Shown here: positions 57,475 to 64,000 of the stretch, piece by piece
Layout of the letters: each line of letters starts with the position of its first letter
Position numbering within the stretch: the first letter of the stretch is position 1
Source of the DNA: Mycobacterium pinniadriaticum
GTDB lineage: Bacteria; Actinomycetota; Actinomycetes; Mycobacteriales; Mycobacteriaceae
NCBI RefSeq assembly: GCF_026242045.1
Contig: NZ_JAPJDO010000003.1
Span: 124,001-188,000, forward strand
Direction: 5' to 3'
Length of the DNA: 64,000 nucleotides
Translations under genes and position numbers: made by a program
The notes under the pieces: generated by a model
Seen by the model: only the letters and a program-made list of their open reading frames with translations
Database searches by the model: none
Told to the model about the DNA's origin: nothing

Positions 57475-57527
57475 CTCCCCATCGTGCAACGTGGGCTCAG
57501 ACGTGGCGACACCGCCGGCCCCCGGGA

Positions 57528-57541
57528 AGGACCAATGGCCC
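57528..57541. promoter_or_regulatory. DosR-like box between adhA and the Acg nitroreductase gene
   Basis: AGGACCAATGGCCC matches the DosR core GGGACYWWNGNCCC at all but the first base. It lies 53 bases upstream of adhA and 85 bases upstream of the Acg gene. Acg-family genes are classical DosR targets, so hypoxia/nitric-oxide induction is likely. Confidence 0.65.
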
Positions 57542-57626
57542 TCGATCAAGGCCTTTCGGAGCCTGTGCCAACACGGCTTTCGGTGTGACGGTGAAGGAGG
57601 AACGCAGGCAGGTCTAAGGAGCGAGC

Positions 57627-58634
57627 ATGGACAAGGAACTGCCGGATAGGGAGACCGTCGAGGCGGCACTGGCGCTGGCGGTCCGTGCCCCGTCGGTACA
57701 CAATTCCCAGCCCTGGCGCTGGCGGGTTGGCGACGAGAGCGTGCACATCTACGCCGATCCGACACGCCACCTGCCCCGGATCGACCCGGAACGACGCGAC
57801 CTGATGCTCAGTTGTGGTGTGGCACTTCATCATTTCACCGTCGCCCTGTCGGCACTGGGCTGGGCCGCGGAGGTGCAGCGCTTCCCCAACCCCGCCGATC
57901 CGGATCATCTGGCCAGCGTCTCGATCCTGGGTCCCGTCCTCAGCGAGCAGGACATCGCGCTGGCCGCCGCCATCCCGCGGCGACGGACCGATCGGCGCTG
58001 GTTCTCCAGCTGGCCGGTGCCCACCGGCGATATCGCCTTGATGGCCGCCCGCGCCACCCAGTCGGGTGTCACGCTGCGGCGGGTCGAAGACGAAGGCGAA
58101 CTGGCACAGGTGGTGGCGCACGCGGTGCGCGAGCACATCAGCGATCCGGCATACCTGGCCGAGTTGTCGATGTGGAGTGGCCGCTACGGCACACAGGCCG
58201 GTGTGCCCGCCCGCAACACACCCCCCGCCGAGCCGCACGGCAAGTTCGCACCGCGGGTGTTCGCCAACCCGGTGCTCCAACAGCCCAGTGGAATCGAGGC
58301 ACGCGACGACGCCGGCGTGGTGTTGGTCCTGGCAACCGCAACCGACAACCCGGAGTCGCTCTTGCGCGCCGGCGAGGCCACCAGCGTCGTGCTGCTGACC
58401 GCAACCGCGCTGGGGCTGGCCAGTTGCCCGCTCACCGAACCCCTGGAGATCGCCGCCACCCGAGCCGAGGTGCGCGCGAAACTGCTTGGCGGCGATGGCT
58501 TTCCACAGATGTTGCTGCGGGTGGGCTGGGCGGCGCTCAACGCCGACCCGCTGCCGGCCACGCCGCGCCGGATGCTGTCGGATATCGCGGCGCGCCTCGA
58601 CGGGTCACCGCTGGGAGTTGCCGGCCAGGTGTGA
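57627..58634 (+). CDS. Acg-family nitroreductase-like flavoprotein
   Basis: 335 residues, resembling the DosR-regulated Acg family (Rv2032, Rv3127, Rv3131). The N-terminus carries [17 protein letters not shown], the FMN-binding opening of this family, and RRRTDRRWF is a further family motif. The last third has the second FMN-fold half ([20 protein letters not shown]). The proteins may sequester flavin rather than reduce nitro groups. ATG 57627 follows an AAGGAG ribosome site. Confidence 0.9.
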   Translation: MDKELPDRETVEAALALAVRAPSVHNSQPWRWRVGDESVHIYADPTRHLPRIDPERRDLMLSCGVALHHFTVALSALGWAAEVQRFPNPADPDHLASVSILGPVLSEQDIALAAAIPRRRTDRRWFSSWPVPTGDIALMAARATQSGVTLRRVEDEGELAQVVAHAVREHISDPAYLAELSMWSGRYGTQAGVPARNTPPAEPHGKFAPRVFANPVLQQPSGIEARDDAGVVLVLATATDNPESLLRAGEATSVVLLTATALGLASCPLTEPLEIAATRAEVRAKLLGGDGFPQMLLRVGWAALNADPLPATPRRMLSDIAARLDGSPLGVAGQV

Positions 58635-58652
58635 TCGCCGGGCCGGAAGCAC

Positions 58653-58952
58653 CTAGGTCTTGCGGACCTTGTCGACCACCCACAGCAGGATCACCGAGCC
58701 CAGGATCGCGGTGAACAGGGTGAACCACCACCCGCCCGCCGCGGTGTCCAGGAAGAAGCTCAACAGGAACCCACCGACCAGTGCCCCGACGATCCCGATG
58801 ACGATGTTCATCAGAATGCCGGAGCCGCGGCCCTGGACGATCTTGCCGGCAATCCAGCCCGCAAGCGCACCGATGATGATGTAGCCGATCCACCCGACGC
58901 TGGTCAGCGTCGTCGAACGGGCGAGGAATTCAGTCGCTGCCACCATGTCCAT
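58653..58952 (-). CDS. GlsB/YeaQ/YmgE-family stress membrane protein
   Basis: 99 residues with three transmembrane helices: VGWIGYIIIGALAGWIAGKI, then MNIVIGIVGALVGGFLLSFF and a final one ending in VVDKVRKT. The Gly-rich helix pattern is typical of the family (Rv1861-like), associated with stress response. A second ATG lies two codons in (58946). Confidence 0.88.
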   Translation of the reverse strand: MDMVAATEFLARSTTLTSVGWIGYIIIGALAGWIAGKIVQGRGSGILMNIVIGIVGALVGGFLLSFFLDTAAGGWWFTLFTAILGSVILLWVVDKVRKT

Positions 58953-59055
58953 GACGGTCTCCTCGAGGTCGCCGGCCAGCGGGCATGCTGAGCCGCTATC
59001 CCTTTGGTATACCGCCGGCAGGTAACGATTGGCCGGTCGAAACGGCCACGATCAC

Positions 59056-60078
59056 CTATTGTCCCGGTGTCATCCCCGGAACCGGGGTCTCCACCGGGAC
59101 GGGAACCCCGACGGGTACCCGCCCACCCGCAACCGGCGCCTCGGCGTCAGGCGGCGGAGCGTTGGGATCCGGTGGTGGCGGAGGCGGCGGCGGCGGCGGG
59201 GCGTACGGCTGGATCGACTCGGCCAACGCCTTGGCCGCTGCCGGGTCGATCGGGTCCTTGCCGGTGCCCAGCCAGACCACGAACCAGCGCTGGTTGCGCA
59301 GCTCCTTGGGGGCGTTCGGCACGGCCGTGCCGACCACACCGGCCCAGATCTGGCCGTTGGGCTTGCTGGTGTCGGTGAACTTCACGTCATAGGAGGAGAA
59401 GTATCCCGGCATGTCACCGGCCTGCAGGGGGCCGCTCTGCTGGTTGATCCGGACACCCGGGAACGGCATGAAGAACTCGCCCATGTCCGAGGCCAGCCGG
59501 ACCGCGGCCTTGTTGTTGTCCTGCTCGGCGCCGGCGAACAGTTTCAGGTCCAGTCGGCCCAGGATGACGCTGGTGTCGTTGGCCGTCGGTGCGGGCTGGC
59601 CGTTCTCGGACGGTCCGGTTTCCTTGCTCAGCAATGCCTGGCCGTAGTTCAGCCGGGACGCGTCGGAGACGATCCAACCCGCGGGAAGCAGGTAGCTGAA
59701 CCCGCCCGCTGTGTTCGGGATGCGGCCGGGCTCCAGCGGAGGTGGCGCGTTCGGGTCCACCGGCGGCGCGTTGGGATCCACTGGTGGCGCGTTGGGATCA
59801 GCCGGCGGCGGCGGTGCGTTGGGATCCACCGGAGGTGGCGGCGGTGCGTTGGGATCAACCGGAGGTGGCGGCGGGGCGTTCGGATCCACTGGAGGAGGGG
59901 GAACGTCGGTCGCCGGCGGGGCGGCGGGCGCCTCCGTCGCGGGTGTCGGCGTCGCGGGATCGGCGAGGGCCGTCGTCGACGGCAGGGCGATCGTGACGGC
60001 GCTCGCCGCGGTCACCGCGGTGACCGCAAACGCCGTCCACAGGCCCGGACGTCGCTGAATCGGGTCCGACTGCGTCAT
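59056..60078 (-). CDS. apa: Ala/Pro-rich antigen Apa (fibronectin-attachment protein)
   Basis: 340 residues. A signal peptide ([19 protein letters not shown], cleavage near ALADP) is followed by a Pro/Ala repeat region with PPPPVDPNA units (about seven), a globular domain (about residues 120-285), and a Pro-rich C-terminal tail. The M. tuberculosis Apa protein (Rv1860) is secreted and mannosylated and binds fibronectin; the Thr/Pro-rich ends are candidate O-mannosylation sites. It follows modC downstream, as in M. tuberculosis. Confidence 0.92.
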   Translation of the reverse strand: MTQSDPIQRRPGLWTAFAVTAVTAASAVTIALPSTTALADPATPTPATEAPAAPPATDVPPPPVDPNAPPPPPVDPNAPPPPPVDPNAPPPPADPNAPPVDPNAPPVDPNAPPPLEPGRIPNTAGGFSYLLPAGWIVSDASRLNYGQALLSKETGPSENGQPAPTANDTSVILGRLDLKLFAGAEQDNNKAAVRLASDMGEFFMPFPGVRINQQSGPLQAGDMPGYFSSYDVKFTDTSKPNGQIWAGVVGTAVPNAPKELRNQRWFVVWLGTGKDPIDPAAAKALAESIQPYAPPPPPPPPPPDPNAPPPDAEAPVAGGRVPVGVPVPVETPVPGMTPGQ

Positions 60079-60225
60079 GGCGATGAACCTACCGTGTTAC
60101 AGCCGTGACGCAAGTGTGGCCTGCTCACGATGTGGCGCCCAACTGTGCTGTGGCCAGCTCACAACATTCGACGAAATCCCAGGTGGAAGACCGGTACCGA
60201 CGGTACGCGGCGCCGGGACGGTCGC

Positions 60226-61329
60226 TCAGGTTCCCAGGGAGTCCACAGCCGGGCGGGCGGCCGCGTGTAACGCGACCTCCAGCGCCTTGACCGTGAACCA
60301 CACCTCGTCCCCGGCCGCCAGCCGCAGGCCGGCGGCCGACTCGGCGGTGATGTCGGCGGCCAGCCCGGGCGCACCGTCCGATTGCTCCTCGGCCCGCACC
60401 CGGACCCGCGCGCCGTCGGCGTCCAGCTCCGCCACGCGGACCAGGACGCTGTTGCGCGGGCTGCCGTGCGGCGGCTCCCGGTACACCGCAACCGCGGCCG
60501 GGGAGAACACCGCGACCAGATCGCCGTCGAGCGGATCGGCGACCTGCCGCCCGTGCCACAGGGTGCCGTCGGCGGCACGCAGGGCCTCCCGGCCGACCGG
60601 GGCACCACGCACCACGTTCACACCCGCGATGCGGGCGCCGAACATGCTGCGCGGCGCGGCCAGCACGTCATTGACGGCACCGATCTCAGCGACCCCGCCG
60701 ACCTCGAGCACCATCACCCGATCCGCCAGCGTCAGCACGTCGAGCAAGTCGTGGGTGATCAGTACGGTCGACCGGCCCGACGCCGAGGACACTCGGCGCA
60801 GCAGCGCCCGCACCGAGGCCGCCACCGCGACGTCCAGCCCGGTCAGTGGCTCGTCGAGGAGCAACACCTCCGGTTCGGCGGCCAGCGCCCGGGCGATCGC
60901 CACCCGCTGGGCCTGCCCGCCGGACAGCTGGGCGGGCCGGCGCTCGGCGAGGTCGGCCACGCCGACCTCGTCCAGCCATGTGGTCGCGCTGCGGTGCGCC
61001 GCGGCGCGCCCGGCTCCGCGACTGCGCGGAGCGAATGCGACATTTGCCCGCACACTCAGATGCGGGAACAACAGCGGATCCTGCAGCAGCAGGCCGACAC
61101 GCCGGTCATGGGTGGCGACCGCAACGCCCGCCGAGGTGTCGGTCAGGGTTCGACCGCCGAGCCGGACCAGGCCCGAATCGGGTTGCAGCAGACCGGCGAT
61201 CACATGCAGCGTGGTGGACTTTCCCGCTCCGTTGGGGCCGAGGATCGCCAGCACTTCCCCGGCGGCGACCTCGAAGGCCACCTCGAAGTCGCGTTCGGCC
61301 ATCGCGGCGCGGAACTGCAGGTCAGCCAT
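60226..61329 (-). CDS. modC: Molybdate ABC transporter ATP-binding protein ModC
   Basis: 367 residues. The ABC domain has Walker [11 protein letters not shown], the Q-loop [11 protein letters not shown], signature [15 protein letters not shown] and Walker [11 protein letters not shown]. The C-terminal part resembles a molybdate-binding (Mop) domain ([18 protein letters not shown], then [17 protein letters not shown]). It powers molybdate import with ModB. It overlaps the end of modB by eight bases. Confidence 0.93.
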   Translation of the reverse strand: MADLQFRAAMAERDFEVAFEVAAGEVLAILGPNGAGKSTTLHVIAGLLQPDSGLVRLGGRTLTDTSAGVAVATHDRRVGLLLQDPLLFPHLSVRANVAFAPRSRGAGRAAAHRSATTWLDEVGVADLAERRPAQLSGGQAQRVAIARALAAEPEVLLLDEPLTGLDVAVAASVRALLRRVSSASGRSTVLITHDLLDVLTLADRVMVLEVGGVAEIGAVNDVLAAPRSMFGARIAGVNVVRGAPVGREALRAADGTLWHGRQVADPLDGDLVAVFSPAAVAVYREPPHGSPRNSVLVRVAELDADGARVRVRAEEQSDGAPGLAADITAESAAGLRLAAGDEVWFTVKALEVALHAAARPAVDSLGT

Positions 61330-62137
61330 CGCCGGCCCACCCGGACAGGCGGCGCGCCCCGAGCCCGAGCACGACGATCGCGGCGACGACGACCAGCAGG
61401 ATCGACAGCGCCACCGCCGCGTCCGCGTCGCTCTCGCGTTGCAGGTAGATCTCCAGCGGCAGGGTCCGGGTGACGCCCTGGCGTGACCCGGCGAAGGTCA
61501 GCGTGGCACCGAACTCCCCCAGCGATCTGGCGAAGGCCAGCACAGCTCCCGACACCAGACCCGGGGTCAGCAGCGGCAGGGTCACCCGCCACCACACGGT
61601 TGCCGGGCGGGCGCCCAGTGTCGCGGCCACGACGTCGTAATCGGCCCCGGCGGTGCGGGCGGCGCCCTCCAGGGCGATCACCAGGAACGGTAGCGAGACG
61701 AACGTCTGCGCCAGCACCACTGCGGTCGTGGTGAACGCGATCCTGATGCCGGCCGCTTCCAGGTAGTGCCCGAGCAGCCCCAGGCGACCGAAGGCGTACA
61801 GCAGGGCGATCCCGCCAACGACCGGCGGCAAAACCAGCGGCAACAAGATCAACGGACGTAGCCCCCGGACGATCCGCCCGTCGTTGCGGGCCAGCACCAA
61901 GGCCATCGGCACGCCCAGGACCAGGCATAACGCCGTGCTCGCGGTGGCCGTGCGCAGGCTCAGCAGCAGCGCAGCCTGCGACGGCGTGCTGGTGATCAGC
62001 GACCAGAAATGCGTCCAGTCGACCCTGATCGCCATCGCCACCAGTGGCAGCACCACGAACGCCGCTCCGAGCACGGCCGGGAGGTACACCCAGCGTGGCA
62101 GCGGTGGCTGCGTTCGGTGTGCCCCGCTGCGCCTCAC
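61322..62137 (-). CDS. modB: Molybdate ABC transporter permease ModB
   Basis: 271 residues with about five transmembrane helices. The ABC-coupling EAA-type loop is visible in [34 protein letters not shown]. It pairs with ModC. The periplasmic-binding modA that normally precedes modB in mycobacteria is absent here; the next gene upstream is a divergent oxidoreductase. Confidence 0.93.
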   Translation of the reverse strand: MRRSGAHRTQPPLPRWVYLPAVLGAAFVVLPLVAMAIRVDWTHFWSLITSTPSQAALLLSLRTATASTALCLVLGVPMALVLARNDGRIVRGLRPLILLPLVLPPVVGGIALLYAFGRLGLLGHYLEAAGIRIAFTTTAVVLAQTFVSLPFLVIALEGAARTAGADYDVVAATLGARPATVWWRVTLPLLTPGLVSGAVLAFARSLGEFGATLTFAGSRQGVTRTLPLEIYLQRESDADAAVALSILLVVVAAIVVLGLGARRLSGWAGDG

Positions 62138-62156
62138 CCGTCACACCCTAGGTCGA

Positions 62157-62186
62157 AGCGACACGCCGTGTCCGGATCGTGTCGCT
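62157..62186. promoter_or_regulatory. Nested palindromes between modB and the SDR-like gene
   Basis: AGCGACACG (62157-62165) pairs perfectly with CGTGTCGCT (62178-62186). Inside lies GACACG-C-CGTGTC (62160-62172), a perfect palindrome. The GACACG half-site thus occurs three times. Located in the divergent control region where modA would be expected; a repressor site is likely. Confidence 0.6.
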
Positions 62187-62290
62187 ACCACATTGGCCGA
62201 ATTAGCTACCGTCCAGTAACATTTCTCTCCGATCGACACCAAACGCAGATGGGATCCGGCCCATGGCGTGGCACGAGGAGGTCAAAGGCG

Positions 62291-62962
62291 ATGGACGTGC
62301 TGGTCACTGGTGCTGACACTGAACTGGGTCGCACGATCGCGGAAGGTTTCCGCGATGCCGGTCACAAGGTCGTCATCAGCGGCGCGCGCCGCGACGATCT
62401 CGAGGTGGCCGCCAAGGAACTCGATGTCGACGCGATCGTGTGCGACACGACCGATCCGGCGGCCCTGGCGGCGGCGCGCAGTCAGTTTCCCCACCACCTG
62501 GACACCATCGTCCACGTCCCCGCCCCCGCCTGGGTCGGCGGCGATCCGCGCGCCTACACGCTGTCGGACACCGCACGGGCCTGGCGCACCGCGCTGGACG
62601 CCACGGTTCTCTCGGCCGTGCTCCTGGTCCAGAACATCGGCGATCACCTGCGCTCCGGTGGTTCTATCGTGACCATGGTGCCCGACAACCCGCGTGACGG
62701 CGGCGCCGACGCGGCCGTCAAAGCTGCGGTCTCGAATTGGACTGCGGGCCAAGCGGATTACTTCGGTACACGCGGCATCACGGTCAATACCGTGGCCTGC
62801 GGCCGCGGTGCGGCTCCGTCCTACGACGGGCTGTCCACCACCCCGCCGTCGGTGGCCGCGGAGATGTCCCGGCTGGCGTTGTTCCTCACCACACCGGCCG
62901 CGCGGCACATCACCGGGCAGACCGTGCACGTCGGCCGGGGCGCGCTGGCCAATTTCGGCTGA
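62291..62962 (+). CDS. SDR-like protein without the canonical catalytic Tyr
   Basis: 223 residues, Rossmann fold, resembling M. tuberculosis Rv1856c by position. The nucleotide loop is TGADTELGRTIAEGF. The Tyr of YxxxK is missing: the helix reads GADAAVKAAVSNW with Asp at that place, and the serine strand is SIVTMVPDN. The C-terminus (ITGQTVHVGRGAL) is typical of SDRs. Activity is therefore doubtful, and a binding role is possible. ATG 62291 follows GAGGAGG. Confidence 0.8.
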   Translation: MDVLVTGADTELGRTIAEGFRDAGHKVVISGARRDDLEVAAKELDVDAIVCDTTDPAALAAARSQFPHHLDTIVHVPAPAWVGGDPRAYTLSDTARAWRTALDATVLSAVLLVQNIGDHLRSGGSIVTMVPDNPRDGGADAAVKAAVSNWTAGQADYFGTRGITVNTVACGRGAAPSYDGLSTTPPSVAAEMSRLALFLTTPAARHITGQTVHVGRGALANFG

Positions 62963-63053
62963 CCGGGACGGGGCCGAAAGGCCGCCGACGGACTCGACGG
63001 AGCCGAAAGCTCGGCAACCGACTCTGGTTCACCTGTCGTTCGCCGGCACGTAC

Positions 63054-63059
63054 TAGCGT
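63054..63059 (+). promoter_or_regulatory. -10 element for a leaderless LLM oxidoreductase transcript
   Basis: TAGCGT ends seven bases before GTG 63067, as expected for a leaderless mRNA. No ribosome binding site precedes the GTG. Confidence 0.4.
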
Positions 63060-63066
63060 CGGTCGG

Positions 63067-63996
63067 GTGACGATTCGACTTGGTCTGCAGATCCCGAACT
63101 TCTCCTACGGCACCGATGTGGCCGAGTTGTTCCCGACGGTCATCGCGCAGGCCCAGGAGGCCGAGGCGGCCGGATTCGACTCCGTGTTCGTGATGGATCA
63201 CTTCTACCAACTGCCCATCCTCGGTGCCCCCGAGGAGCCGATGCTGGAGGCCTACACCGCGCTGGGTGCGCTGGCCACCGCGACCCAGCGGGTGCAGCTG
63301 GGCACCCTGGTCACCGGCAACACCTACCGCAACCCGACGCTGCTGGCCAAGGCCATCACGACGCTGGATGTGGTCAGTTTGGGCCGGGCCATCCTGGGCA
63401 TCGGCACCGGCTGGTTCGAGCTCGAACACGACTCACTGGGTTACGAATTCGGCACCTTCACCGATCGATTCGACAAGCTCCACGAGGCCTTGGAGATCAT
63501 CCTGCCGATGCTGAGCGGGGACCGGGTCAGCATCGACGGCAAGTACTACAAGACCACCGAGGCGTTCGCCAATCCCCGCTTCCGCGAGCACATCCCGCTG
63601 ATGATCGGCGGCAGCGGGGAGAAGAAGACCATCCCGCTGGCCGCCCGCTACTTCGACCACCTCAACATCATCGCCGGGTTCGACGAGCTGCCCCGCAAGG
63701 TGCAGGTGGTCAAGGACCGCTGCGAGGAAATCGGCCGCGACCCGAGCACACTCGAGACCAGCATGCTGGTCTTCGGCATTCTCGACGAGAACGTCACCGC
63801 CGATTTCATCCCGGAGGACGTCAGATCCCGGACGGTGTTCGGCGGCCCGGAACAGGTCGCCGAACAGCTCAAGACCAAGGTGCTCGACGCCGGCATCGAC
63901 GGCATCATCCTCAGTCCCGTCACCCACCTCGACGGCTACCATCCCGGCCGACTGGCCGCCGTCGCCGAGGTGTTGGGGCCCATCCTGAGCGGGTAG
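63067..63996 (+). CDS. LLM-class F420-dependent oxidoreductase (Rv1855c-like)
   Basis: 309 residues of the luciferase-like monooxygenase superfamily. The N-terminus RLGLQIPNFSYGTDV and VFVMDHFYQLPILG begin the TIM barrel. The F420-pocket segments are VQLGTLVTGNTYRNPTLLAKAITTLDVVS and ILGIGTGWFELEH. The substrate is unknown. It ends just inside the right edge. It follows the SDR-like gene on the same strand. Confidence 0.88.
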   Translation: MTIRLGLQIPNFSYGTDVAELFPTVIAQAQEAEAAGFDSVFVMDHFYQLPILGAPEEPMLEAYTALGALATATQRVQLGTLVTGNTYRNPTLLAKAITTLDVVSLGRAILGIGTGWFELEHDSLGYEFGTFTDRFDKLHEALEIILPMLSGDRVSIDGKYYKTTEAFANPRFREHIPLMIGGSGEKKTIPLAARYFDHLNIIAGFDELPRKVQVVKDRCEEIGRDPSTLETSMLVFGILDENVTADFIPEDVRSRTVFGGPEQVAEQLKTKVLDAGIDGIILSPVTHLDGYHPGRLAAVAEVLGPILSG

Positions 63997-64000
63997 CCAC

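Overview
The window is high-GC DNA from an environmental Mycobacterium (Mycolicibacterium-type). Several genes are diagnostic: cytochromes P450 of the CYP124 and CYP140 families, a PimC-type mannosyltransferase, an antigen 85C-type mycolyltransferase, the Ala/Pro-rich antigen Apa, GlnA3, F420-dependent oxidoreductases and an Acg-family nitroreductase. From memory, three blocks follow the M. tuberculosis order: cyp140-Rv1879-glnA3-bfrA-Rv1875 (about Rv1880c to Rv1875), the Rv1867/Rv1866 pair, and adhA-Rv1861-apa-modC-modB-Rv1856c-Rv1855c. Between them sits accessory DNA not part of that order. The Lon protease gene also points away from M. tuberculosis, which lacks it.

Layout. 1-10 kb holds a PLP enzyme, a DUF1275 membrane protein, cyp124 and cyp140 in tandem, pimC, a deazaflavin-type reductase, a lipoprotein-type dienelactone hydrolase, a flavin reductase-like gene, and a D-aminoacylase-like amidohydrolase overlapping a SnoaL-like gene. 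10-25 kb holds three large exported proteins that share one N-terminal leader but have unrelated bodies: an orphan beta-rich protein; an Ig/cadherin-like protein interleaved with 'GTWEVT' modules; and a ten-unit RCC1-like propeller fused to a serine-hydrolase domain. They are interspersed with the FluG-like pair glnA3 plus amidohydrolase and the iron-storage pair bfr/bfd, which is controlled by tandem IdeR-like boxes. 25-36 kb holds an arylsulfatase, a thioesterase, an NCS2-like permease, a frameshifted TPR gene, a rhomboid-like protein, a deaminase and a GH13 enzyme. 36-54 kb holds fbpC, lon with an HspR-type (HAIR) operator, DNA-repair and membrane genes, an epimerase/PEP-mobile-domain fusion, a thiolase-like protein, an aldehyde dehydrogenase, a double CoA-transferase, phosphoketolase, a CPBP protease and a CGNR regulator. 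55-56 kb holds an IS110-family element disabled by an internal deletion. 56-64 kb holds an alcohol dehydrogenase and an Acg nitroreductase sharing a DosR-like box, then the Rv1861-apa-modC-modB block, from which modA is missing, and two oxidoreductases.

The most notable signals are the three-member leader family (two members with a matching upstream DNA element), the propeller-hydrolase fusion with highly homogeneous DNA repeats, the missing modA replaced by nested palindromes, the one-base frameshift in the TPR gene, the deleted IS110 transposase, and recognisable operators (IdeR, HspR, DosR and an unassigned TGACTGGTCA repeat). Family assignments and M. tuberculosis gene numbers are from memory of sequence families; no search was run.
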